Positions 17,480-24,811 of a DNA stretch of 64,000 nt are shown piece by piece. The position numbers were made by a program, and so were the translations under genes. Position 1 is the first letter of the stretch. Every line of letters begins with the position of its first letter. The notes under the pieces are model-generated. The model did no database searches. It worked only from the letters and a program-made list of their open reading frames with translations, and was not told where the DNA came from. The stretch spans positions 27,808-91,807 of IMG/VR virus record IMGVR_UViG_3300025887_000011; one strand, given 5' to 3'. The stretch comes from a virus.

Positions 17480-18494
17480 TGTATATTTCGTTGTATTTTA
17501 GTAAAGCTTCTTTAGTGTAACTCATTTGGAAACCTCTGTCAAGTATAATAGATGCAAAATATTGTTGTTTTTTTATTAATGCTTCTACGTCTTCTTTTTT
17601 CTTAAACGCCTTAAAATCTTCAAGAAAGGATTCTTCTTCGAATGTAGGAAGAATTCCAAGATTGTTTAAAAAAGAATGATACCAAATATAATCGTCTTCA
17701 TTCTCTTTTGGTTTCACCTGTATCAATAAAGAATTAGAAGCGAGTTGCCACATCATCCTATCTCCAGAAACTGTGTTTCCGTTTATATAGGCTATGTATT
17801 TATATTTTAATTGATCTTCTGAAGAAGTATGCTCTGAATATATTTCACTTTTATTTATATTGTGGCTTTTTAACATATCATCAGAGTAATGAGCAAAAAA
17901 GGTTATTTTAGAATCTATATATTCAGAGTCTTTATTGTTAATGCAGAACGTTAATCTTTGATTTAAAAGATCTTCTCTTTGTTTGCTTGTGTCTGAACCT
18001 CTAAATATTATGCCATCTTTTTTTTCTGAAAAAGGAATGTCATCATTTAGGTAAGTTCTTATTTTGTAACCAAAGGTCAAGACCCCGCATACTAATGGGT
18101 CTGGCATTCCAATATGATTACTTGACTTATGCCTACCGAATGTAGAGAACTTTGTATATTTATCTGTGATTGGTAGGCCGTCATTTAAACAAGCTACAAA
18201 CCTGCAATTTAATTTAATTTTATAAGTGTCTATGACTGATTTAATCAAGCCGTAAAAACTTTGAAGTTTCCATTCGTTATTTTTATCTGCAATAGCATCT
18301 ATAACTTTAATAGGTGACAATTCTCCATTTTGATCTGTATCTGGATCTTCAGTATTAATTTCAAAAACGAATTCAAGAAGGCTTGCTCTTTCATGTTTTT
18401 CTAGAAAACTTTTGTTAAATTTTATGGTATTATTTTTAAATTCGCTTTCTATGCAGTAATCAACTACATCTTCACTTGTGTATAAAGTAGACAT
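17469..18494 (-). CDS. GT90/CAP10-like glycosyltransferase
   Basis: About 341 residues from the ATG at 18494; an alternative GTG is 33 nt upstream. The signature of the CAP10/GT90 (LPS-modifying) group is visible: GIIFRGSDTSKQREDLLNQR, then SSEDQLKYKYIAYINGNTVS and GDRMMWQLASNSLLIQ. These correspond to the conserved 'F+G', 'KY.l.idG' and 'S.R+.~LL.s~s.+~k' segments. Such enzymes add xylose or related sugars to LPS or capsule glycans. It overlaps the preceding glycosyltransferase gene by about 23 nt and the sulfotransferase by 11 nt, so the cassette is tightly coupled. Confidence 0.8.
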   Translation of the reverse strand: MSTLYTSEDVVDYCIESEFKNNTIKFNKSFLEKHERASLLEFVFEINTEDPDTDQNGELSPIKVIDAIADKNNEWKLQSFYGLIKSVIDTYKIKLNCRFVACLNDGLPITDKYTKFSTFGRHKSSNHIGMPDPLVCGVLTFGYKIRTYLNDDIPFSEKKDGIIFRGSDTSKQREDLLNQRLTFCINNKDSEYIDSKITFFAHYSDDMLKSHNINKSEIYSEHTSSEDQLKYKYIAYINGNTVSGDRMMWQLASNSLLIQVKPKENEDDYIWYHSFLNNLGILPTFEEESFLEDFKAFKKKEDVEALIKKQQYFASIILDRGFQMSYTKEALLKYNEIYNAG

Positions 18495-19218
18495 CTTTTC
18501 TATTATTTTGGTATTTTTTAAATTCACTACATACTGGATCGCCCATTAAGAATTTGTTTTCAGAAAGTATAGATCTTAATAAATATTGAAGTATCCACAT
18601 GTCAGAATTAAAATCGGTGTTACCCATCTTTATTCTGGTTTCACAAAATTTTTGATAAAACAATAGCATATCTTCATATCGACCTCCTACAACGCCCATA
18701 TTTATAAGCTCCCAAGAATTATTATTAATAATGAATTTAACACTGTCATCCCAATTAAATTGATTGTGAACATTCAAGTATGGGAACTCTTGTAATTGGA
18801 TGCTGTCTTTACAAGCAAAATAAGAATAATCTGGGAAAGATTCAATAAGTCCAGAAGGATCTTTTACAACGACAACATCAGAAGCATCAGTATGAAATAC
18901 TGTGTCGAATTTATTTTCTTCAAGATAGTTTCTAAAACAAAAGAATCTATAGTCGTTATTTGAATATTCAAAGTCACCTACCTTCTTGAATTTTATTTTA
19001 TCTGTCTCGTATTTTGATACAAAATCATCAGATAATCCATCATAAAAAAGAACAGCATTTAGATTTTTATCTAAAATAGAATTATACCATTTTTCAATAT
19101 ATGGAAAATAATCCTTTTGTATATGGTTGTTTTCCATCCTGCCGACAACATGCTTGTCATCGACACTGTTTGGATGTATTTTTTTTGTGAAATATGAACT
19201 AAGTATTACACTCGACAT
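18472..19218 (-). CDS. GT-A-type glycosyltransferase-like protein
   Basis: A 248-residue protein with a GT-A-like layout. An N-terminal strand SVILSSYFTKK, a strand LNAVLFYDGL, and FDTVFHTDASDVVVVKDP containing the D-x-D-like TDASDV site are followed by ELINMGVVGGRYEDMLLF, the acceptor-side loop seen in related enzymes, and DMWILQYLLRS. No membrane anchor is present. It is the first gene of the glycan cassette in transcription order. Its ATG lies immediately inside a 17-nt palindrome that also contains a TATAAT box, suggesting its own promoter and possible repression. Confidence 0.72.
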   Translation of the reverse strand: MSSVILSSYFTKKIHPNSVDDKHVVGRMENNHIQKDYFPYIEKWYNSILDKNLNAVLFYDGLSDDFVSKYETDKIKFKKVGDFEYSNNDYRFFCFRNYLEENKFDTVFHTDASDVVVVKDPSGLIESFPDYSYFACKDSIQLQEFPYLNVHNQFNWDDSVKFIINNNSWELINMGVVGGRYEDMLLFYQKFCETRIKMGNTDFNSDMWILQYLLRSILSENKFLMGDPVCSEFKKYQNNRKDVYFIHK

Positions 19219-19234
19219 GAGGTATTATACCTCA
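19218..19234 (-). promoter_or_regulatory. palindromic promoter/operator of the glycan cassette
   Basis: TGAGGTAT-T-ATACCTCA is a perfect 8-bp dyad with a one-base centre. On the minus strand it contains TATAAT followed by 5 nt and the ATG, so it could be both a -10 box and a binding site. It overlaps the stop of the upstream gene. Confidence 0.5.
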
Positions 19235-20107
19235 AATGCTTTCGTCTTCAACTATATAATCTACATATTTTAGATCTGAATTGATTTCAAGTATTTCGTC
19301 CATATTGACAACGGAAGACTCATCCCAACCCCACTGACTAAGTATTTCCTCATCATCCCATTCTACAGCCTCAGAAGATACCGATTTGTTTACTGGTTTT
19401 TTACTCCACATCTTACAAGACCAGTAACGGGGTGTCGTTTTATCCTTGGCTGTATCACACTTATGTCTAGCTCTAAAGCTACGACGGCGATCTGGATCAT
19501 CTCTTTTGATTTCCATATTTGGGTCACCAAACTTAACTACGATAACGTTGCCCGTTTTTGGGCTTTTTACGTAAACTCCAAATTTTTTGCTTTCACCTTT
19601 TAGCCGAAACGGCTTATTAAGTGTCTTTTTTTCAGCTTCTGAATAGAAGAGCTCTTCGCATTCAGCATCTTGATCCCATTTTTCCAAACCAGCCTTAACC
19701 AAATCTAGGTTTGCTAAGTTTAAATCTAAATCGGAGAAAGAAAAGAACGAGCAGATATTTTCTCCTTCTTCTCGGTAACGATTAGATATAATGTCTTTTT
19801 CAGATTCAATATATTGTTCGTCAACATTTTCTCCTCTGTTGCACTTTAAAAACATATTTACCCTGGCCATAGCCCATTGGCTTTTGGTTTTGCCAACCCT
19901 ATGAGTAGAATTATAAGAATGAGAACCTCTTAAATAAACTCTTTTTAACTGATCTTCAGATACTTTATTTTCATAACGGTCGTTATGTTTTTGAGTTTTT
20001 TCAGATATAACGGAAGAGATTATTTCAGAAACATCGAATGAACTAAGGTAATTAACCTTGTAATCTTTGTTTAATTCTTTTATTTGCTTAGAAAAATCGT
20101 ATTCCAT
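19232..20107 (-). CDS. conserved protein with C-terminal RRRSFRARHKC...YWSCKMW motif
   Basis: A 291-residue protein. The N-terminal 130 residues are helical and charged. From about 175, KFGVYVKSPKTGNVIVVKFG begins a compact domain that continues with DDPDRRRSFRARHKCDTAK and ends near TTPRYWSCKMW. This Arg/Cys/Trp-rich module is one I have met repeatedly in marine phage proteins, sometimes attached to prohead or structural proteins; its function is not known to me. Two Cys and a His could bind a metal. The tail is acidic. A GTGTAATAA box lies 9 nt before the ATG, giving it a likely separate promoter downstream of the reductase genes. Confidence 0.72.
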   Translation of the reverse strand: MEYDFSKQIKELNKDYKVNYLSSFDVSEIISSVISEKTQKHNDRYENKVSEDQLKRVYLRGSHSYNSTHRVGKTKSQWAMARVNMFLKCNRGENVDEQYIESEKDIISNRYREEGENICSFFSFSDLDLNLANLDLVKAGLEKWDQDAECEELFYSEAEKKTLNKPFRLKGESKKFGVYVKSPKTGNVIVVKFGDPNMEIKRDDPDRRRSFRARHKCDTAKDKTTPRYWSCKMWSKKPVNKSVSSEAVEWDDEEILSQWGWDESSVVNMDEILEINSDLKYVDYIVEDESI

Positions 20108-20116
20108 TGTGATAAA

Positions 20117-20125
20117 TTATTACAC
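20117..20125 (-). promoter_or_regulatory. GTGTAATAA box
   Basis: GTGTAATAA on the minus strand, 9 nt before the ATG at 20107, in the 41-nt gap after the reductase gene. One of eight similar sites in the window; no -35 box is evident. Confidence 0.45.
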
Positions 20126-20148
20126 TAAAATTTTAAAATAATGAAACG

Positions 20149-21819
20149 TTAACCTTCGCAAGATGTACATTCCATGATAGATTGAGCTAAAGCTTGGCTT
20201 GGGTTTGTGCTCCTTTGGTAGTAGAAACCCTTAAGGCCCATTTCCCAACCCAAAATCATAAGATCACTGACTTCCTTTGGGGACGCTTTAGGGTGAACCA
20301 TTAGATTGAGAGATTGGCCTTGGTCTATATACTTTTGGCGTTGAGAAGCTTGTATTACAATTTCTTTCTGGGATACTTCTGAAAATGTTTTGAATACATC
20401 CTTTTCGTGTTCGTCCAGAAAGCTCAAGTGTTGCACTGATCCGTCCTTAACCAAAATTGATTTCCATACGGCTTCTGTGTTTTTACCTTTAGATTCAAGG
20501 AGTCTCTCTAGATGTGGGCTTCTAATTGTGAATTTTCCTTTTGCTGAATTCTTTGTATAGTAATTAACAGTAGGCTCAATTCCTTGAGATACCTGACCAA
20601 GAATAAGAGAACTCGTTGTAGTGGGAGCGACTGCCATTGTGGTAGTGTTTCTACGCCCATAACCTTTCAATACTTCTGGTTCTCCAAATACTTTAGCTAG
20701 TTCTTCAGTGGCTTTATCTGCTCTTTCTCTGATGGTTCTGAAGATTTCTGCATTTTTCATCTTAGCTTCCATGCTTTCAAAAGAAATCATGTTGTCTTGT
20801 AAATAAGAATGCCAGCCAAGAACACCCATCCCCAAAGCTCTGTGACGCTTTGCAAAGTCGTGATCAGGCTCCATATAAGGAATGTCCTCAGTCTTATTGA
20901 TGTATTCCTCCATTACGGAATCAAGAAAGTAAACCATTGTTTCAATAGCATCAGTCTCAACGATCTGGTCCCATCTTTCCAGATTAAGGGAAGATAAGCA
21001 ACAGACAAATGATTCTTCTGGTGATGATGGCAATGCAATCTCATTGCAGAGATTTGAAGCGTAAATCTTCATGTCTTTATCTTTATATACTTGAGGCGCG
21101 TTTTTATTCGCGGTATCTTGGAAAAACAAGTATGGATAACCCGATTCAAACTTTTTCTGCACAATCTTCGCCCAGATCTTTCGCTTATCAATATCTCCAC
21201 CTTTCATGCTCTCCATCCATTCGTCTGTAATAGTAACAGCAAATGATAGGTCTTGAATTGGATGACCGTCAGACCTGATGCGAAGAAACTCTACAATGTC
21301 TGGATGGTCAACTGGAAGATAGGCAGCAAAAGAACCTCTGCGAACACTGCTCTGAGACACTACAGAAGTAACCTTATCAAATAACTCCATGAAGTGAACA
21401 GATCCAGAAGAGCTTCCTCCTGTGCTAATGGATTTGCCCCTGCCTCTCAATTCACCGAAATAACCAGAAGTTCCAGCTCCATGCTTGGTTTGCATACCAA
21501 CCTCAGACTGTTTTGTTAGAATGCCCTCCATTGTATCTGGAACATAAACGCCATTACATGAAACTGGCAAACCTCTATCTCTTCCGTAGTTAGCCCAAAC
21601 AGGGCTAGATAAAGAAAAGAAGCCGAGAGACATATAATGCTCAAACTTCTCGCATAAGTTAGAAAAACTACCCTTATGTTCCGCAGGGGCGCGAGATACG
21701 AAATCTTTCTGAAAAGCCTCGCCTACACTTAATACTCTATCAATCAAACTTTCGCCATCAAGATATCCTCTGTTTAAGATTTGCTTCGAAGTTTCGTTGT
21801 TCCAATAATATTTTTTCAT
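20149..21819 (-). CDS. nrdA: class I ribonucleotide reductase, alpha subunit
   Basis: A 556-residue catalytic subunit that reduces ribonucleotides to deoxyribonucleotides. Key parts are PVSCNGVYVPD (first redox Cys), SNLCNEIALPSS (thiyl radical loop with N-x-C-x-E), FVCCLSSLNL (partner Cys), TTSSLILGQVSQGIEP (substrate phosphate loop) and GFYYQRSTNPSQA, which carries the tandem Tyr of the radical path. The C-terminal swivel ends CTSCEG with C551 and C554. It lacks the N-terminal ATP cone of host NrdA, so dATP inhibition is probably lost, as in many phage enzymes. It overlaps the beta subunit gene by 4 nt. Confidence 0.96.
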   Translation of the reverse strand: MKKYYWNNETSKQILNRGYLDGESLIDRVLSVGEAFQKDFVSRAPAEHKGSFSNLCEKFEHYMSLGFFSLSSPVWANYGRDRGLPVSCNGVYVPDTMEGILTKQSEVGMQTKHGAGTSGYFGELRGRGKSISTGGSSSGSVHFMELFDKVTSVVSQSSVRRGSFAAYLPVDHPDIVEFLRIRSDGHPIQDLSFAVTITDEWMESMKGGDIDKRKIWAKIVQKKFESGYPYLFFQDTANKNAPQVYKDKDMKIYASNLCNEIALPSSPEESFVCCLSSLNLERWDQIVETDAIETMVYFLDSVMEEYINKTEDIPYMEPDHDFAKRHRALGMGVLGWHSYLQDNMISFESMEAKMKNAEIFRTIRERADKATEELAKVFGEPEVLKGYGRRNTTTMAVAPTTTSSLILGQVSQGIEPTVNYYTKNSAKGKFTIRSPHLERLLESKGKNTEAVWKSILVKDGSVQHLSFLDEHEKDVFKTFSEVSQKEIVIQASQRQKYIDQGQSLNLMVHPKASPKEVSDLMILGWEMGLKGFYYQRSTNPSQALAQSIMECTSCEG

Positions 21820-22793
21820 GCAAATACGCTCTCTAGATCAAATGTTTGTGATTTTTTTGAATACTCCACGGGGCGGGAGTGAAAGAAGTCTGTGGAATTA
21901 TTCCCCATCAACTCCTCTTCGAACCACATTGTATCTTTTATCAAGGTATTGTCAACATCAAATGACTTTTTAAATGAAATTTGTTCAAGGGAGTCATTGA
22001 TTCTTTCTTTTATAAATTCTTTAAGTAGCGGAGCGCTAAGACCTTTTTCGTTTATACCATTCACCATCCAATCAATAATTTTAGCTTCTGCAATATAAGC
22101 CTGTTCAGCCTCTTGCCTGATACGCTCTTCAAGCTCCTCGTCGAAAAGCTCTGGATGCTCTTCTCTGATTGTATTTATAATTTTAATACCTACTTGAGCA
22201 TGTATGTTTTCTTCATTTCTTGTATACCTAACTTGCTGCTCTGTATCCTTAAGAACATTTTTATTTCTGGAGAACCAGTTAATAATGTAAAACTGACTCA
22301 TCAATGATACGTTCTCAACAAACAGAGTAAACAGAATCAATGAATATACATATTGCTTCTTAGAATCCTTGTAATACCTATGGTTATATTTACGCAAATA
22401 ATTAACCCTACCTTCAATAAAATCCAATTTCAGGTTTTCTTCGAAAACGTCCTCTAAACCAAGGACCTTAAGAAGCCTTTCGTATGCATTATTATGAACG
22501 ACTTCAACGTTTGCCATTACATAACCAAGGTCTGTTAACGAAGGGTGAGGTAGGTTATCTCCGAGTTTGGCCCAAAACTTTTTAACAGCCACCTCAATTT
22601 GTCCGATTGCAGATAAAGTTCTAATGATGATCTCTCTTTGTTGATCGTCCATTGTAATATTAAAATCTTGAATGTCAGAAGAAAAACTAAATTCCTTATC
22701 CGTCCAAAAGCCATTATGCATGACTTCAATGAATTCTTCTGCCCATGGATAATGATTAGGTTTTCTTGATATCTGCTCGTCGAATATACTCAT
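21816..22793 (-). CDS. nrdB: class I ribonucleotide reductase, beta subunit
   Basis: A 325-residue radical-generating subunit. Likely metal ligands are E67 (QIEVAVKKFW), E97 and H100 (NVEVVH), E160 (LFVENVSL), and E195 and H198 (ENIHAQ). Y104 lies 4 residues after H100, at the position of the tyrosyl radical in class Ia/Ib enzymes, so a standard di-iron or di-manganese cofactor is expected. The C-terminus (QTFDLESVFA) would bind the alpha subunit. It is the first gene of the leftward operon. Its leader is long, purine/C-rich (AACCAAAACAAACC) and without a Shine-Dalgarno sequence. Confidence 0.95.
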   Translation of the reverse strand: MSIFDEQISRKPNHYPWAEEFIEVMHNGFWTDKEFSFSSDIQDFNITMDDQQREIIIRTLSAIGQIEVAVKKFWAKLGDNLPHPSLTDLGYVMANVEVVHNNAYERLLKVLGLEDVFEENLKLDFIEGRVNYLRKYNHRYYKDSKKQYVYSLILFTLFVENVSLMSQFYIINWFSRNKNVLKDTEQQVRYTRNEENIHAQVGIKIINTIREEHPELFDEELEERIRQEAEQAYIAEAKIIDWMVNGINEKGLSAPLLKEFIKERINDSLEQISFKKSFDVDNTLIKDTMWFEEELMGNNSTDFFHSRPVEYSKKSQTFDLESVFA

Positions 22794-22906
22794 TTTGTTG
22801 TTTTTTTTGGTTTGTTTTGGTTTCTATTGCTGGCGAGACTCGCTCAAAAGCTCCTAATGCCTCCCGCTGATTTAATTTACACTGTAGTTATATTTTGGTC
22901 ACAGTC

Positions 22907-22923
22907 AACTATGAAATATAGTT
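22907..22923. repeat. inverted repeat AACTAT/ATAGTT
   Basis: A 6-bp dyad with a 5-nt centre, upstream of the reductase operon. It could be an operator for the leftward genes. Confidence 0.35.
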
Positions 22924-23071
22924 AATTTTTTGACTTGAAAAAAAAGTTGAAAAAAGTTGTAGAAAAAATTGCTGACAAGTTTTATAATCAGTAGATATCG
23001 AACAGCGAAAAAGAAAGCGTCGAAGTCAACGATATAGATAACTTAATCACTGAACAACTCAATAAAGGTCT

Positions 23072-23091
23072 CGTTAAGCATATGCTTTACG
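23072..23091. repeat. 20-nt near-palindrome with perfect 12-bp core
   Basis: CGTTAAGCAT-ATGCTTTACG; the core AAGCATATGCTT (23076-23087) is perfect and the flanks have one mismatch. It is placed 3 nt before the AT hairpin, suggesting a protein-binding site. Confidence 0.45.
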
Positions 23092-23093
23092 TA

Positions 23094-23122
23094 ATTTATT
23101 TAAAAACAAGTTTTAAATAAAT
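23094..23122. repeat. AT-only hairpin, 12-bp perfect stem
   Basis: ATTTATTTAAAA - ACAAG - TTTTAAATAAAT. The stem is perfect and made only of A and T, with a 5-nt loop. It could be an easily melted origin element, a cruciform or an operator; the AT-only stem is too weak for a normal terminator. Confidence 0.5.
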
Positions 23123-23207
23123 AACAACAAAAAGGAGGAGTTTTAAAAAAAATACGTAATTTTCTAATTTTAAAGAAAAAGAGCAAAAGAAACTTTATCT
23201 TTTTTTG

Positions 23208-23235
23208 TTGACAACTTTAATAAAAAGAATATAAT
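23208..23235 (+). promoter_or_regulatory. consensus sigma70-type promoter, probably leaderless
   Basis: TTGACA (23208-23213), a 16-nt spacer and TATAAT (23230-23235). The expected start of transcription, about 7 nt later, falls at the ATG of the kinase gene (23243), so the mRNA would have almost no leader. It is likely an early promoter used by the host polymerase. Confidence 0.8.
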
Positions 23236-23242
23236 AGCCTGC

Positions 23243-23842
23243 ATGAGTAAAAACTCTACAAATAGATTTAAACACAAAATCATAGGAATCTCTGGTAATG
23301 CTAGATCAGGTAAGGACACCTTGGGCCGAAACATGGTTTCTATTCTTTCGGATTCAGGTATAAAAGCAAAAACCTTTTCTTTTGCTCACGAACTTAAAAA
23401 GTCAGTTGATGGTTTTCTTATTGAACAGCTTGGCATATCAGCTTTCACCGAAGACTCTGATGAGAAAAAAATAATCAGACCTTTTCTTGTGAATTGGGGT
23501 ACAGAAATAATGAGAAAGAAAGACTCAGAACATTGGATAAAATCTATAGAGAAAAAACTATCTGAGGATTGTGTTAATATAATTACAGATGTAAGGTTTG
23601 AGAATGAACTAGACTGGGTAAAAGAAAAGGATGGTCTTTCTGTTTTCTTGAGTAGAGAAGGAATATCCCCAGCAAACTCCTACGAGGAAGAAAACAACAA
23701 ACTACTCTCTGAAAATGTTGATTTGAAGTTTTTCATTGGTAACTTTGAAGACGAAAAATTAATTATGTTGACATCTAACGAAATATTAGATAGACTAATA
23801 AATAACGATATATTTGAATTATGGAAAGCGACCTGTCACTAA
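23243..23842 (+). CDS. deoxynucleoside monophosphate kinase-like P-loop protein
   Basis: A 199-residue P-loop kinase. Walker A is GNARSGKDT in IGISGNARSGKDTLG near residue 15-28, with Asp after the Lys as in T4 gp1-type dNMP kinases. FSFAHELKKSV resembles the following phosphate-acceptor helix, KDSEHWIKSIEKKL and NIITDVRFENELDWV provide the second-strand acidic residue and the lid Arg. It would raise dNMPs to dNDPs, complementing the reductase genes on the other side of the control region. It is first in the rightward operon and overlaps the sigma-like gene by 22 nt. Confidence 0.82.
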   Translation: MSKNSTNRFKHKIIGISGNARSGKDTLGRNMVSILSDSGIKAKTFSFAHELKKSVDGFLIEQLGISAFTEDSDEKKIIRPFLVNWGTEIMRKKDSEHWIKSIEKKLSEDCVNIITDVRFENELDWVKEKDGLSVFLSREGISPANSYEEENNKLLSENVDLKFFIGNFEDEKLIMLTSNEILDRLINNDIFELWKATCH

Positions 23843-24435
23843 TAGATAAAGTTAAGAAAAACAACGATAGTAAATGCTTGACAGAGCTTATAAATAGGCA
23901 TTCTGGGGTATACCAATATGTGATAGATAAGTTTGCTAAATCTCCAAGTAGTGTTTTGGATAAGAGTTTGTTTATAGACGACAAGAACTATGTCATTTAT
24001 GAATCTGTTTTAGAATACGACCCCAACAGGAACAGTAAGTTTTCGACTTTTTTAGCAAACAAAGCTAAATGGAAATGTTTGACTGCCTTAAATAAACACA
24101 AAAAGTTCAAATCTGTTTCTATTGATAATCCAGAATCATCATACAAAAACAGCAAAGAGTTAAATGAAAGCAAAAAATTGCTTAACAATTCGGGATCTCC
24201 ATTAGAGTTTATATCTAATATGGAAATTTTTGACTTCTTTTATGACATGCTTAATAAAGAAGACGATAAAAGACTTGAGAAAATTATTGACATAAGATAC
24301 AATACGTATACTAATAAGCTAGCGCCTTGGAGAGAGTCGGCAGAAAAGCTTGATTTAAGCATCCAATGGGTGATAGTCATACACAACAGATTTATTAAAA
24401 AAGTAAAACAACAATTAGAAAAAGATTATGTATAA
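23821..24435 (+). CDS. sigma factor-like protein (region 2 present)
   Basis: A 204-residue protein with a sigma70 region 2-like N-terminus. SLIDKVKKNNDSKCLTELIN begins the core-binding part; YDPNRNSKFSTFLANKAKWK matches the 'fdp.rg.kFstyl...i+n' helix that binds the -10 element. The C-terminal 60 residues (ESAEKLDLSIQWVIVIHNRF then basic KKVKQQLEK) have the spacing of a weak helix-turn-helix and could be a region 4. It is probably a phage-encoded sigma or sigma-like factor that redirects host RNA polymerase. It overlaps the kinase by 22 nt and SSB by 8 nt, so it would be made early. Other region-2-like proteins of unknown role cannot be excluded. Confidence 0.68.
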   Translation: MESDLSLIDKVKKNNDSKCLTELINRHSGVYQYVIDKFAKSPSSVLDKSLFIDDKNYVIYESVLEYDPNRNSKFSTFLANKAKWKCLTALNKHKKFKSVSIDNPESSYKNSKELNESKKLLNNSGSPLEFISNMEIFDFFYDMLNKEDDKRLEKIIDIRYNTYTNKLAPWRESAEKLDLSIQWVIVIHNRFIKKVKQQLEKDYV

Positions 24436-24808
24436 TACAATAACAGCAGCAGGGTATTTGGTTTCTGATCCAGAAATTAGATCTTTTGGAGACAACCAAG
24501 TTTGTCATATTCGCATGTGCGCATCATCAGATAGAGCAAAAGAAAAATGCTTTATTGATGTTGAGCTTTGGGGAAAACAAGCAGATATTGCAAAGCAGTA
24601 TCTTAGTAAAGGCAGGAGTATCCTTCTTACTGGAGAACTAAAGTTTTCTAGTTGGGAGCATGACGGAAAGAAATATTCTAAGAACTTCATTAGAGGCAAC
24701 GAGTTCACCTTCCTTCCGACTGGAGGGAAAAAAGAAGATTCAGAAAATTCTAACCAAGAAAACTCCCAAAGTAAGAGTAATTCTTCAAGCGAAGAAATTC
24801 CTTTTTAA
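24428..24808 (+). CDS. ssb: single-stranded DNA-binding protein
   Basis: A 126-residue bacterial-type SSB. The OB fold opens MYNTITAAGYLVSDPEIRSF and includes CFIDVELWGKQADIAKQYL and KGRSILLTGELKFSSWE, all in the normal order. A Ser/Asn/Glu-rich linker follows, and the protein ends SSEEIPF, matching the acidic-IPF tail that recruits replication and repair partners. It should protect ssDNA at the phage replication fork and interact with the recombinase and primase. The start overlaps the sigma-like gene by 8 nt. Confidence 0.95.
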   Translation: MYNTITAAGYLVSDPEIRSFGDNQVCHIRMCASSDRAKEKCFIDVELWGKQADIAKQYLSKGRSILLTGELKFSSWEHDGKKYSKNFIRGNEFTFLPTGGKKEDSENSNQENSQSKSNSSSEEIPF

Positions 24809-24811
24809 TTT

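Larger units (their letters stand above)
22794..23242. promoter_or_regulatory. divergent non-coding control region
   Basis: About 450 nt without a gene, between the leftward reductase operon and the rightward kinase operon. It holds an AACTAT/ATAGTT dyad (22907-22923), a TATAAT at 22983-22988 with poor -35, a 20-nt near-palindrome (23072-23091), a perfect AT-only hairpin (23094-23122), an AAGGAGG with no following start codon (23132-23138) and a consensus promoter at its right end. It could be a transcriptional switch or a replication origin. Confidence 0.6.

Noticed and set aside
23131-23160. Strong AAGGAGG Shine-Dalgarno-like sequence
   Set aside because: No ATG, GTG or TTG follows at a usable distance and the frames close quickly. 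I keep it only as part of the control region.
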